The position numbers were made by a program, and so were the translations under genes. Shown here piece after piece: positions 51,595 through 60,920 of a stretch of 64,000 nucleotides of DNA. The stretch's first letter is position 1, and every line of letters begins with the position of its first letter. The notes under the pieces are model-generated. The model did not search any database and had not been told where the DNA came from. It was given only the letters and a program-made list of their open reading frames with translations. This stretch comes from CAWHXG01 sp963833235 (GTDB lineage: Bacteria > Pseudomonadota > Alphaproteobacteria > Rhodobacterales > Rhodobacteraceae), in the NCBI GenBank assembly GCA_963833235.1, contig CAWHXG010000006.1:372001-436000 (forward strand). The letters are read 5' to 3'.

Positions 51595-51714
51595 TCTGGG
51601 CCCCTTCGCGGTGTTTCTGTGCGGTCCGGTGCGCCCGTGATGGGCGCGGTCGGACCTAGCGTCAAGGCCGGGGGCGTGGCTGCCGTGGACGGCGCTTGCC
51701 GCTCCGGCGGTGCG

Positions 51715-52263
51715 TCACCGGCCTTGCGGGCTCAACGCGGCGGAGCGGGCCGCGTTCCGCAGCAGCGCGCCGGCATAGGGCGCGTGCGAGGCGAAGCACA
51801 GAACGTCGAAGGCTTCGCCCTCCGGCCAGAGGGCGGCGGGGATCTGCGCCAGCCGGGTGCGGCGGAAGGCACCTTGCGGGAAGGCGGCGGGGGCGATGTC
51901 CATCGGGGTGAGCCTGGCGAGGACGTCGCGGGCGGCGGGGCCCGTCACGGTGAACGCCGCGCGGGCGTCGGTCATGTCGACCACGAGGTGATGATGGTCG
52001 GCGAGCGCCTTGGCCAGCGCCTCGGCGAGCGCGGCCGCCGCACCGGGTTCCGTGAGGATCAGCAGCTCGTCGGGCGACATCCAGGCCGCCTGCCCGGCCT
52101 CGCCCGCCCTGATGGACAACGGACCCGGCAGGGCCAGGCCGACCGCGACGAGGTCACCGTCGAGGCCGGGCGCGTCGAGGGCCGCGCGCAGCGCGAGCAT
52201 GCCGCGGGCCGGACCTTCGATGACGGCGGCGGACGCCTGCGGCGCTTCGGGAAAGTCACGCAT
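51715..52263 (-). CDS. soxG: Sarcosine oxidase gamma subunit
   Basis: A 182-residue subunit of heterotetrameric sarcosine oxidase. It resembles the folate-binding GcvT/YgfZ fold (WMSPDELLILTE, VDMTDARAAFTVTGPAARDVLARL, FRRTRLAQIPAALW). The ATG at 52263 overlaps the soxA stop by 8 bp, so translation is coupled. It is the last gene of the soxB-D-A-G set. Gamma is needed for assembly with alpha and beta. Confidence 0.85.
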   Translation of the reverse strand: MRDFPEAPQASAAVIEGPARGMLALRAALDAPGLDGDLVAVGLALPGPLSIRAGEAGQAAWMSPDELLILTEPGAAAALAEALAKALADHHHLVVDMTDARAAFTVTGPAARDVLARLTPMDIAPAAFPQGAFRRTRLAQIPAALWPEGEAFDVLCFASHAPYAGALLRNAARSAALSPQGR

Positions 52264-55257
52264 CCTGGCGGGTTCCTTCGGGATCGTAGAAGACCGGCGA
52301 GACGACCTCGGCGGCGATCGTGCGGCCATCGAGGGTTGGGAAGTTCAGCACGTCTCCCATCCGCTCCGGCCCGTCCTCGACCAGCCCCATGGCGATGCCG
52401 CGGCCCAGCGTCGGCGAGACGTAGGTGGAGGTGACGCGGCCGATCATGCGGGCATGGCCCAGCTCCGTCCGGCCGGGGGCGATGGCGTAGGCGCCATCGG
52501 GCAGGACCGATCCATCGGTGGTCTGCAGCCCCACGAGCCGCCAGCGCGCGGGGTCGGTCATGTGCGGCCGGGCCTGCGCGCGCTTGCCGATGTAGTCGGG
52601 CTTCTTCTTGCCGATCGCCCAGGACATGCCGAGGTCCTGCGGGATCACCGTGCCGTCGGTCTCGTCGCCGATCATGATGAGGCCCTTCTCGGCGCGCATG
52701 ACGTGCAGGGCCTCGGTGCCGTAGGGGGTGACGCCCAGGTCTTCGCCCTTCGCCATCAGCAGCTCCCACAGGCCTGGCGCCTCGGCAGGCGGCACGGCCA
52801 GCTCGTAACTGAGCTCGCCCGAGAAGGAGATGCGGAAGACGCGCACGGAGAGGCCGGCCAGCGTGCCGTCGGCCCAGCCCATGAACGGCAGCGCCGCCTT
52901 CGAGACGTCGAGGCCGCCGAGACGTTCCAGAAGCACGCGCGCCTTCGGGCCGACGACGCCGATCTGGGCGCTGGCCTCGGTGACGTTGACGACGAAGACG
53001 CGCAGGTCCCACCATTCGGTCTGCAGCCATTCCTCCAGGTGCTGCGTGGATGCGCTCGGCGCCGCCGGTGGTGGTGTGGCAGAGGAACGTGGAGGCGTCG
53101 ATGCGGGCGACGACGCCGTCGTCGACGAGAAAGCCGTTGTCGGTGCACATCAGGCCGTAGCGGCAGCGGCCGGGCTTCAGGCTGCTCATGGTGCCGGTGT
53201 AGATGCGGTCGAGGAAGGTGGCGGCGTCGGGGCCGGAGACGATCAGCTTGCCCAGCGTCGAGGCGTCGAGCAGGCCCACGCCGCCCCGGGTGGCGGTGAC
53301 CTCGCGGGCGACGGCCTCTGCCGTGGTCTCGCCCGCGCGGCGGTAGCAATAGGGGCGGCGCCACTGGCCGACCGGCTCCCATTCGGCGCCGTGGGCCTCG
53401 TGCCATCCGTGCAGCGGGGTCTGGCGAACGGGCTGGAACAGCTCGTCGCGCGCCTCGCCGGCGATGGCGCCCATGGGCACGGGCGCGTAGGGCGGGCGGA
53501 AGGTGGTGGTGCCGACCTGCGGGATGGAGCGGCCGAGCGCGCCGCCGAGGATCGCGAGGCCGTTGACGTTGGAGAGCTTGCCCTGGTCGGTGGCCATGCC
53601 GAGGGTGGTGTAGCGCTTGGCGTGCTCGACGCTCTCGTAGCCCTCGGCGGCGGCGAGCTGCACGTCGGTCACCTTCACGTCGTTCTGGAAATCGAGCCAG
53701 GTCTTGCGGCGGAGCGCCACGGCGCGGCGTCGGGCATCAGCCAGACGGGCAGGATCGGGGCGGCTTCCTCGGGCTCGGCCTGCGGCACTTGCGGATCGGG
53801 GGTATCGTGCCCTGCCTCGCGCGCGGCGCGGGCGCCGGCGGCGGCGGCGTCGCGCAGGATGTGGGCGGTGGCGAGGTCGCCGGCGGCGAGCCCGGCGCAA
53901 AGCGCGGCGCCCTGCCCGTCGGCGCCCGTCGGCGGCCTCTCGGGATCGGGGCGGAACATCGCCAGCGCCTCGTCCCAGACCAGCTTGCCGCCGCCCTGGG
54001 ACCAGAGATGCACGACCGGCGACCAGCCGCCCGACATGGCGATGGCATCGCAGGCGATGCTTTCCACCGGCGCGCCCTGCCCTGCCTGACGGCCGAGCTG
54101 CAGGCCGGTGACGCGCTTGTGCCCCGCCACGCCGACGATGGCGGCGCCCGCCTCGACCCGGATGCCGGCGGTGCGGGCAGCGGCCATCAGCGGGCCGCCG
54201 CCGCCCTCGCGCGCGTCGATCACGATTGGCACGACTAGCCCGGCCGCGGCGCAGGCCAGCGCGGTGCGGTAGGCGTCGTCGTTGTTGGTGACGACCACGA
54301 TCCGGTCGCCGGGGGCGACGGCATAGTCGGTGACGTAGTCGCGCACGGCCCCCGCCAGCATCACGCCGGGCAGGTCGTTGCCCGGGAAGCTGAGCGGCCG
54401 CTCGATGGCGCCGGTGGCGGCGATCAGACGACGTGTGCGGATCTTCCACAGGCGGTGGCGGGGGCCGCCGGGGACGGGCACGCAGGTTTCGGTGGCCAGC
54501 ACGTAGCCGTGGTCGTAGGCGCCGCTGACCTGCGCGCGGGACAGCAGCGTGACGCCGCCGCGGGCGGCCAGCGTGGCGAGGGCCGCGTCGACCCAGGCCT
54601 CTGCCGGCTGCCCATCGATCCGGGCGCCATCGGTCGCGGCCCGCCCGCCCCAATTCGGCTGCTGCTCCATCAGGATCACCCGCGCGCCGCCGGCCGAGGC
54701 GGCGAGCGCCGCCGCCAGCCCCGCGATGCCGCCGCCCGCGATCAGCACGTCGCAGTGGGCATGGGAGTGCTCGTAGACGTCGCCGTCGCGTTCCTTCGGG
54801 GGCCGGCCGAGCCCGGCGGACTGGCGGATGAACGGCTCGAAGACGTGCTTCCAGAAGGGGCGCGGATGGATGAACGTCTTGTAGTAGAAGCCCGCGGGGA
54901 GGAACCGGGCCATCAGGCCGTTCACCGCGCCCACGTCGCGCTCGAGGGAGGGCCAGCGGTTCTGGCTTTCCGCCTCCATCCCCTCGTTCAGCTCGGTCGT
55001 GGTGGCGCGCTGGTTCGGCTCGAAGAAGGCGCCGGCGCCGAGGTTCACCAGGGCGTTCGGCTCTTCGGGACCGGACGCCACGATGCCGCGTGGACGGTGA
55101 TACTTGAACGACCGCGCGACCAGCAGCCGGTCGTTGGCCAGAAGCGCCGAGGCGAGCGTGTCGCCGGCGAGGCCCGCCATCGCGGCCCCGTCGAAGCTGA
55201 AGCGGCGGGGCGCGCCCGGTCGATCAGCCGGCCGCCGGCCTCGAGCCTGCGGCTCAT
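52256..55257 (-). CDS. soxA: Sarcosine oxidase alpha subunit (three indels)
   Basis: About 1000 residues after correction. It oxidatively demethylates sarcosine together with SoxB, and holds the NAD and tetrahydrofolate sites. Visible parts: an N-terminal ferredoxin-like region (FSFDGAAMAGLAGDTLA), the NAD-binding Rossmann fold (DVLIAGGGIAGLAAALAAS), then GcvT/aminomethyltransferase-like folate domains (TRGGVGLLDASTLGKLIVSGPDA, RISFSGELSYELAVP). Breaks: a missing C near 55215, a shift near 53705-53730 and an extra base at 53045. The ATG at 55257 overlaps the soxD stop (ATGA). Confidence 0.88.
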
Positions 55258-55598
55258 TCCGGGACCTCCTGCGGCCGCTCCGGCGGTGCCCAGCCGGGGC
55301 GCCGCGCGCGGATGCGGGCGATCAGATCGTCGGGCGGGCCGAGGGTCTGCGCGGGATAGGTGCCGAAGACTTCCTGGGTGATCGTGCAGCGCGCGGCGTG
55401 GAACCACTTGCCGCAGCCATAGGCATGGCGCCACCGCTCTAGATGCACGCCCATCGGGTTCTCGCGCAGGAAAAAGTAGGCCTCGAACGCGGCCTCCCCG
55501 GCCTCCGCGCCGGCACGGGTGATGTGGGCCTGTCCGCCAGGCGCAAGCTCCGTCTCGTCGGCCTGCACATTGCAGACGGGGCATCGCAGGCTCAGCAT
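55254..55598 (-). CDS. soxD: Sarcosine oxidase delta subunit
   Basis: A 114-residue subunit with the zinc-binding cysteines CPVC (residues 6-9) and, later, CGKWF and ARC, the family's zinc site. Other landmarks are RENPMGVHLERWRHAYGCGKWFHAARC. It is a structural subunit linking alpha and beta. The TGA overlaps the soxA ATG. It follows the 49-residue membrane protein by 21 bp. Confidence 0.92.
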   Translation of the reverse strand: MLSLRCPVCNVQADETELAPGGQAHITRAGAEAGEAAFEAYFFLRENPMGVHLERWRHAYGCGKWFHAARCTITQEVFGTYPAQTLGPPDDLIARIRARRPGWAPPERPQEVPE

Positions 55599-55619
55599 GG
55601 GGCGCGGCCCGGGCGGGCT

Positions 55620-55770
55620 TCAGAAGTTGGGATAGACGGGCGTGCTGTCCGCCTGGTTGACGTCCCACAGGGCCACCGCCGCCGGCCAGCACGCTGACCA
55701 TGAGCGCCAGGAAGACGGTCCCGACGATCCCGGCGGCGAACCCGGCGAGGCGGGTGGGTCGTTTGGACAT
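55620..55770 (-). CDS. Small single-pass membrane protein between soxB and soxD (one +1 indel)
   Basis: After removal of one extra base in the GGCGGCGGT stretch near 55683, a 49-residue protein appears: basic N-terminus (MSKRPTRL), a membrane segment (GIVGTVFLALMVSVLAGG), and a short tail DVNQADSTPVYPNF. The ATG at 55770 has an AGGGAG site. No family known to me, but its position inside the sox gene set and good translation signals make it plausible. Confidence 0.5.
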
Positions 55771-56044
55771 GCGGTCGTCTCCCTCAAGGTCACGGCGGGG
55801 CCTTTGGCCCACCGGCCAATTTTAGCGTCTGGCGCGGCCGCGTGTTCCGCCCCTTGGGGAAAAATCTGGCCCGGATGCTCGTTACCGGAGCGATCTGCGG
55901 TGTGCAATGGGGGCGCTGGGCGGGCGGTGTTCAGGCGGGCGGAGGGAGCCTGCTGGACCAGAAGGCCCGGCGGCACGGCGATGGCCCCTGCCGCATTGGC
56001 GGGGCGTGACCCATGGGATCGGGACGGTTCGCTTCGGGCGGTTG
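55771..56044. other. Gene-free stretch upstream of the 49-residue protein
   Basis: About 270 bp without a supportable gene. The motif TAAAAT on the minus strand near 55825 could be a -10 box for the downstream soxDAG genes, but no clear -35 box is seen. Confidence 0.4.
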
Positions 56045-56388
56045 CGGCGCCACTCCGGCGGCGGCCCCTCGATGCGGCCAGCCTGCGCCCGTTCAACGGC
56101 CCTTCACACCCGCGGCAATCTGTCGGTGCGCCACTCCCGCGAGGGCCGCTCGATGCGCCACTGCCGCGGCAGTACTCCAATGCACCACTCCCGGGGCGAT
56201 ACGTTGATGCGCCACACCGGCGGCGGTCCCTCAATGCGCCACTCCTGCGGCGATACCTCCATGCGCCACGCCTGCGGCGACGCTCAATGCGCCACTCCGG
56301 CGGCGGTCCGTCAATGCGCCACTCCGGCGGCGGTCCGTCAATGCGCCACTCCGGCGGCGGTCCGTCAATGCGCCACTCCGGCGGCGAC
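56045..56388. repeat. 27-bp tandem array grown from the soxB 3' end
   Basis: About 13 units in register, each starting near ATGCGCCAC on the plus strand, at 56045, 56072 (two degenerate units), 56126, 56153, 56180, 56207, 56234, 56261, 56287, 56314, 56341 and 56368. All spacings are 27 bp except one of 26. The last unit contains the final codons of soxB. The three units from 56287 to 56367 are identical and the far ones diverged, so the array expanded next to soxB. On the minus strand each unit encodes a version of AAGVAH. Confidence 0.9.
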
Positions 56389-57633
56389 GCTCTCGTCGAT
56401 GAAGCGCCCCTCGCGGAAGCGGTCCAGCCCGAAGGCGGCGGCGAGCGGGCCGGGCGCGCCCTTGGCCATCAGCTCGGCCATCGCCCAGCCGGAGCCGGGG
56501 ATCGCCTTGAAGCCGCCCGTGCCCCAGCCGCAATTGACGAAGCAGTTGCCGAGCGGCGTGCGGCTGAGGATGGGCGACCGGTCGCCGGTCATGTCGACGA
56601 TGCCGCCCCATTGCCGCAGCATCCGCAGGCGGCTGATCATCGGGAACGTCTCGACCAGGGCGCGCACGGTCTCCTCGATATGGTGGAAGCTGCCGCGCTG
56701 GCTGTAGTTGTTGTAGCCGTCGGCGCCGCCGCCGATCACCATCTCGCCCTTGTCGGACTGGCTCATGTAGCCATGGACGGTGTTGGCCATCACGACCACG
56801 TCCATGCAGGGCTTGATCGGCTCGCTGACCAGCGCCTGCAGCGCCACGCTTTCCACCGGCAGGCGGAAGCCGGCCATCTCGGCCAGCCGCCCCGAATGCC
56901 CGGCCACCACGAGGCCGAGCTTGTCGCAGTCGACCGGGCCCTTGCTGGTCTCGACCCCCATGACCTCGCCGTTGGAGCTGCGGATGCCGGTGACCTCGCA
57001 TTGCTGCACCACGTCCATGCCCATGTCGGAGCAGGCCCGCGCATAGCCCCAGGCCACGGCATCGTGCCGGGCGGTGCCGCCCCGCGCCTGCCAGAGCGCG
57101 CCGAGCACCGGGTAGCGGGGGCCGGAGACGTTGATGATCGGGCAGAGCTCCTTCACCCGGTCGGGCCCGACGTAGTCCGTCTCCACCCCCTGAAGCGCGT
57201 TGGCGTGCGCAGTGCGCCGGTAGCCGCGGACCTCGTGATGGGTCTGGGCCAGCATCAGCACGCCGCGGGGGCTGAACATGACGTTGTAGTTCAGGTCCTG
57301 GCTCATCGTCTCGTAGAGGCTGCGCGCCTTCTCGTAGATCGCGGCGGAGGGATCCTGAAGGTAGTTCGACCGGATGATCGTGGTGTTGCGGCCGGTATTG
57401 CCGCCGCCGAGCCAGCCCTTTTCCAGGATCGCGACGTTGCGCATCCCGTGGTTGCGGCCGAGGTAGTAGGCGGTGGCGAGGCCATGCCCCCCGGCGCCGA
57501 CGATCACCGCGTCGTAGCGGGGCTTCAGCGGTCTGTCGGCCCAGGTGCGGCCCCAGCCGGAATGGTCGCGCATGGCCTCGCGCGCGATCGCGGCTGCGGA
57601 ATACCGGCGGCGGGGCGGCAGGCTGGGCGACAT
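56365..57633 (-). CDS. soxB: Sarcosine oxidase beta subunit
   Basis: A 422-residue flavoprotein that oxidises sarcosine to glycine and produces H2O2. The FAD-binding motif is YDAVIVGAGGHGLATAYYLGRNHG at residues ~40-63; GGGNTGRNTTIIRSNYLQ contains the region of covalent FMN attachment in this family. The C-terminus (GWGTGGFKAIPGSGWAMAELM) is typical. The protein ends in VAAGVAH, close to the AAAVAH end seen in relatives, and those codons are copied in the adjacent tandem array. The ATG at 57633 opens the operon. Confidence 0.93.
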   Translation of the reverse strand: MSPSLPPRRRYSAAAIAREAMRDHSGWGRTWADRPLKPRYDAVIVGAGGHGLATAYYLGRNHGMRNVAILEKGWLGGGNTGRNTTIIRSNYLQDPSAAIYEKARSLYETMSQDLNYNVMFSPRGVLMLAQTHHEVRGYRRTAHANALQGVETDYVGPDRVKELCPIINVSGPRYPVLGALWQARGGTARHDAVAWGYARACSDMGMDVVQQCEVTGIRSSNGEVMGVETSKGPVDCDKLGLVVAGHSGRLAEMAGFRLPVESVALQALVSEPIKPCMDVVVMANTVHGYMSQSDKGEMVIGGGADGYNNYSQRGSFHHIEETVRALVETFPMISRLRMLRQWGGIVDMTGDRSPILSRTPLGNCFVNCGWGTGGFKAIPGSGWAMAELMAKGAPGPLAAAFGLDRFREGRFIDESVAAGVAH

Positions 57634-57777
57634 GGGCGTACTTTCGTGCCGGGGCGCGCGCGGGGCACGCGTACACGGCATGTACGGTAGGGCGCGGCGG
57701 ACGCCCGGGCAAGGGCATGCGCTGTCGCGGGCAACCTGCCGCGGCGCGCGGGCTTTTGCCTGCCGGGCGAAGCGACT

Positions 57778-59097
57778 ATGTGGGCCGGGATGATGACATT
57801 CTGGGCCATAGCGGCGGTGCTCGCCGCGGGCGTCGCCGCGACGCTTGCCGGGGCGCTGCTGGTGCGCGGGCGCGGGCCGGCGGCGCGCGAGGGGCGGGAC
57901 TACGACATCGCCGTCTACCGCGATCAGCTGGCGGAGGTGGACCGCGACGTGGCGCGCGGCATGCTCGACCCGGAGGCGGCGGAGCGGACCCGCACCGAGG
58001 TGTCCCGGCGCATCCTGGAAGCGGACCGGGGGCGCAGCGGCGCGCCGGACGGCGCGGCGCCGGGCTGGAGCGGCATCGCCGGGGCGCTGGCCATCGCGGC
58101 GGTGGCCGGCGCGGGCAGCCTGGGGCTCTACGCGCTGCTCGGCGCGCCGGGCTACGGCGACCTGCCCCGGGCGGACCGGCTGGCGGCCGCCGCGGCCTTG
58201 CGCGAGGCCCGGCCCGGTCAGGCGGCGGCCGAGGAACAGGCCGCTGCCCGGCGCGTGCCCCTGCCCGCCCCCGACCCCGACTTCGCGGCGCTGGTGGAGC
58301 AGTTGCGCGTGGCGATGGCCGGGCGCCCGGACGACGTGCGGGGCCTGGGCCTGTTGGCGCGCAACGAAGCGACGCTGGGCAACTACGCCGCGGCCCGCGC
58401 GGCGCAGGAGCGGCTGGTGGCCGCGAAGGGGGCGGAAGCGGATGCGGCGGATCACGTCGACCTCGCCGATCTGCTGATCCTCGCGGCGGGCGGCTACGTG
58501 TCGCCCGAGGCGGAGGCGGCGCTGGAGGCGGCGCTGGCGCTGGACCCGGCGGACGGTCCGGCGCGGTACTACACGGGCCTGCTGCATCTGCAGACGGGGC
58601 GGCCGGACCTCGCCTTCCGCACTTGGCGGGCGCTGCTCGCCGATAGCCCCGACGGCGCGCCATGGGTGCCGGCGGTGGAGGCGCAGATCGGCGATGCGGC
58701 GGCGCGGGCCGGCATTCGCTATGCGCCCGAGGCGGGCGGTGTGCCGACCACCGCCCCGACCACCGCCCCGGCGACCGACCTGCAAGGGGGCCCGCCCGCT
58801 ACTCTCGACGGCGCCCTGCCCGGCCCCGATGCGGCGCAGGTGGGCGATGCCGCGGCGATGGACCCGGCGGCCCGGGCCGAGATGATCGAGGGCATGGTCG
58901 CCGGCCTTTCGGACCGGCTGGCCCGCGAGGGCGGCACGCCGGCGGAATGGGCGCGGCTCATCGGGGCGCTCGGCGTTCTGGGGCGCACGGAGGGGGCGGC
59001 GGCGATCTGGGCGGAGGCGCAGGACGTGTTCGCCGGCTCCGAGGCGGCGCTTTCGGTCGTGCGGGCGGCGGCCCGGCAGGCGGGGGTCGACGGGTGA
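57778..59097 (+). CDS. ccmI: Cytochrome c biogenesis protein CcmI
   Basis: A 439-residue membrane-anchored chaperone that handles apocytochrome c. It has an N-terminal membrane segment, the cytoplasmic leucine-zipper-like loop YDIAVYRDQLAEVDRDVARGML (typical of CcmI), a second membrane segment near residue 105, and a TPR-rich periplasmic domain (GLLARNEATLGNYAAARAAQERLV, YYTGLLHLQTGRPDLAFRTWRALL). The start may be one of the internal ATGs at 57790 or 57793. A Thr/Pro/Ala linker near residues 320-350 is low complexity. Overlaps ruvX by GTGA. Confidence 0.88.
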   Translation: MWAGMMTFWAIAAVLAAGVAATLAGALLVRGRGPAAREGRDYDIAVYRDQLAEVDRDVARGMLDPEAAERTRTEVSRRILEADRGRSGAPDGAAPGWSGIAGALAIAAVAGAGSLGLYALLGAPGYGDLPRADRLAAAAALREARPGQAAAEEQAAARRVPLPAPDPDFAALVEQLRVAMAGRPDDVRGLGLLARNEATLGNYAAARAAQERLVAAKGAEADAADHVDLADLLILAAGGYVSPEAEAALEAALALDPADGPARYYTGLLHLQTGRPDLAFRTWRALLADSPDGAPWVPAVEAQIGDAAARAGIRYAPEAGGVPTTAPTTAPATDLQGGPPATLDGALPGPDAAQVGDAAAMDPAARAEMIEGMVAGLSDRLAREGGTPAEWARLIGALGVLGRTEGAAAIWAEAQDVFAGSEAALSVVRAAARQAGVDG

Positions 59098-59591
59098 CCG
59101 TCGGAGCGGCCGGCACGCTGCACGACGACATCGCGGGCTTCGCGGCGGCGCTGCCGGAGCGGCGGGCGGTGGCGGGGCTCGACCTTGGGACGCGGACCAT
59201 CGGCGTGGCCGTCTCGGACGTGTTCGCGCAGGTGGCGAGCCCGCTGCGGACGCTGCCGCGGACGAAGTTCACCGCCGATGCCGCGGCACTGCTGGCGATC
59301 CTGGGGCCGCGGTCCATCGGCGGGCTGGTCCTTGGGCTGCCGCTGAACATGGACGGCAGCGAGGGGCCGCGGTGCCAGGCGACCCGGGCCTTCGCGCGCA
59401 ACCTGGCGCGGCTGGTGCCCCTGCCCATCGCGTTCTGGGACGAGCGGCTTTCGACGGTGGCGGCGGAGCGCGCGCTTCTGGAGGCCGACACCTCGCGGCG
59501 GCGGCGCGGCGAGGTGATCGACCACGTGGCGGCGGCGTACATCCTGCAGGGCGCGCTCGACCGTCTGCGGCACTTGAAGGACTTTCCATGA
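59094..59591 (+). CDS. ruvX: Holliday junction resolvase-like RuvX (YqgF)
   Basis: A 165-residue RNase-H-fold nuclease. The first catalytic strand is GLDLGTRTIGVAVSD and the later FWDERLSTVAAERALLE plus IDHVAAAYILQGALD contain the remaining acidic residues. YqgF proteins act in 16S rRNA 5'-end maturation and may cut Holliday junctions. The GTG at 59094 overlaps the ccmI stop; its TGA overlaps the next gene's ATG. Confidence 0.92.
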   Translation: MTVGAAGTLHDDIAGFAAALPERRAVAGLDLGTRTIGVAVSDVFAQVASPLRTLPRTKFTADAAALLAILGPRSIGGLVLGLPLNMDGSEGPRCQATRAFARNLARLVPLPIAFWDERLSTVAAERALLEADTSRRRRGEVIDHVAAAYILQGALDRLRHLKDFP

Positions 59592-59824
59592 GCGACGACG
59601 TCTGGCGGCGCGAGGAGATCGCCTCGCCCTGCATCAAGGTATGCGTGATCCATCCCGAGACGCGGCTCTGCGCCGGCTGCCGACGCAGCATCGACGAGAT
59701 CATGGGCTGGGGCGCGATGACGCCCGAGGCGCGCGCGGCGGTGATGGCCGACCTGCCGGCGCGCGAGGCGTCGCCGGTGCGGCGGCGCGGCGGGCGGGCG
59801 GGGCGGCTGACGCGCAAGCCGTGA
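59588..59824 (+). CDS. DUF1289 family small cysteine-rich protein
   Basis: A 78-residue protein with four cysteines in SPCIKVCVIHPETRLCAGC, the DUF1289 signature, which may bind a metal or Fe-S cluster. The following MTPEARAAVMADLPAR is also conserved. The tail is Arg-rich. The function is unknown. Its ATG overlaps the ruvX stop. Confidence 0.88.
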   Translation: MSDDVWRREEIASPCIKVCVIHPETRLCAGCRRSIDEIMGWGAMTPEARAAVMADLPAREASPVRRRGGRAGRLTRKP

Positions 59825-59850
59825 TGGCGGCGCCCGTGGACGCGGCGGGA

Positions 59851-59899
59851 GCGGAGGGGCCGGCCCCTCCGCACCTCCCCGGGATATTTGTGGAATATC
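59851..59899. terminator. Palindrome and hairpin between convergent DUF1289 and TauE genes
   Basis: A perfect 22-bp palindrome (GCGGAGGGGCC and its complement, 59851-59872) is followed by a second stem GATATT-TGTGG-AATATC (59883-59899). They lie between two converging genes, so they probably act as a bidirectional terminator or mRNA end structure. No U-tract is present. Confidence 0.5.
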
Positions 59900-59915
59900 G
59901 AAGGGGGGGAGCGGC

Positions 59916-60743
59916 TCAGCCCGCGAGGGCGTCGCGCAGCATCAGGGCGGAGAGGGTGACGAGGAAGACGGCGAAGATGGCACGCAAGGGGCGTGACGGG
60001 AGCCTGTGCGCCAGGGCCGCGCCAAGGGGGGCGGTGAGGAGCGTCATGGCGATGACCACCGCGACCCCCGGCAGGTTGACGGCGCCGAGGGTGAAGGGCG
60101 GGCGCGTGCCGGGCGGCAGCGCGAGCAGCGCGAAGGCGGCGACCGACGGGATGGCGATGGCCAGGCCGAAGCCGGGCGCGGTGCCGATCGCGCGGTGGAT
60201 CGGCACGCCGTAGAGGCTCATCAGCGGCACCGCGAAGGCGCCGCCGCCGATCCCCATCAGCACCGAGACGAGCCCGATGACCGGCGACAGCAGGCGCTTG
60301 GGCCAGGGCCCCGGCATCGCGGCACCGAGGCGCCAGGCGGGCCGGCCGAGGCCGAGATAAGCGCCGATGGCCATGCCGAGAGCGCCGAAGATCAGCTGCA
60401 GCAGGTGCGAGGACAGGCCCGCGACGACCCAGACGCCGGCCAGCGCGCCGAGGGCAATGCCCGGAACCCAGCCGCGCAGGATCGCGAGATCGACCGCGCC
60501 GCGGCGGTGGTGGGCGCCGAGCGAGCGGGCGGAGGTGACCACGATGGTCGCCAGCGACGTGGCAAGGCAGACCTGCATCAGCCCCGGGCCGCCGAAGCCG
60601 AGGCGTTCGAAGATGAAGTGGAAGCACGGCACCAGGAGGATGCCGCCGCCGACGCCCAGAAGCCCGGCCATGACGCCCGCCACCGCGCCCGTGGCGGCGA
60701 GGAGGGCCGCCAGCGCCAGCAGCGTTCCGGGATCGGCCGTCAT
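59916..60743 (-). CDS. TauE/SafE-family sulfite/anion exporter
   Basis: A 275-residue membrane protein with about eight hydrophobic segments. Two half-repeats with GxGGG-type motifs, MAGLLGVGGGILLVPCF near residues 24-40 and LMGIGGGAFAVPLMSLYG near residues 160-177, are diagnostic of the TauE/SafE family. Members export sulfite, sulfoacetate or other organic sulfur anions; the substrate is not evident here. The ATG at 60743 is the first in frame. Confidence 0.9.
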   Translation of the reverse strand: MTADPGTLLALAALLAATGAVAGVMAGLLGVGGGILLVPCFHFIFERLGFGGPGLMQVCLATSLATIVVTSARSLGAHHRRGAVDLAILRGWVPGIALGALAGVWVVAGLSSHLLQLIFGALGMAIGAYLGLGRPAWRLGAAMPGPWPKRLLSPVIGLVSVLMGIGGGAFAVPLMSLYGVPIHRAIGTAPGFGLAIAIPSVAAFALLALPPGTRPPFTLGAVNLPGVAVVIAMTLLTAPLGAALAHRLPSRPLRAIFAVFLVTLSALMLRDALAG

Positions 60744-60760
60744 GCGGGGGATTTCATTCG

Positions 60761-60830
60761 GGCGGCTTTCGAGATGGCGGCTTTCGGACGGGCGGCTTTC
60801 GGGTGGGCAGCTTTCGCGCGGGGGCTTTCG
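60761..60830. repeat. 15-bp tandem repeat, five units
   Basis: GGCGGCTTTCG or close variants recur at 60761, 60776, 60791, 60806 and about 60820, a 15-bp period. It lies in the 177-bp gap between the tauE start and the dusA stop. On the minus strand it would read as RKPP repeats in a frame belonging to no gene. No function is apparent. Confidence 0.75.
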
Positions 60831-60920
60831 GGCGGGGGCGCGCTGGAACGCAGGTACCGGCGGCGCCCCGGTTTGACCAGCCTCGATCGCCGGCGGTCGC
60901 CCCCTGCCCCTTCGGGTCGC

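Noticed and set aside
56045..56388. CRISPR or IS-end repeats
   Set aside because: Contiguous 27-bp units that include soxB codons; no spacers, inverted ends or transposase.
55642..57690. 682-codon plus-strand ORF with MRHSGGGPS repeats
   Set aside because: Antisense to soxB and produced by the 27-bp array; the synonymous-type variation favours the minus strand.
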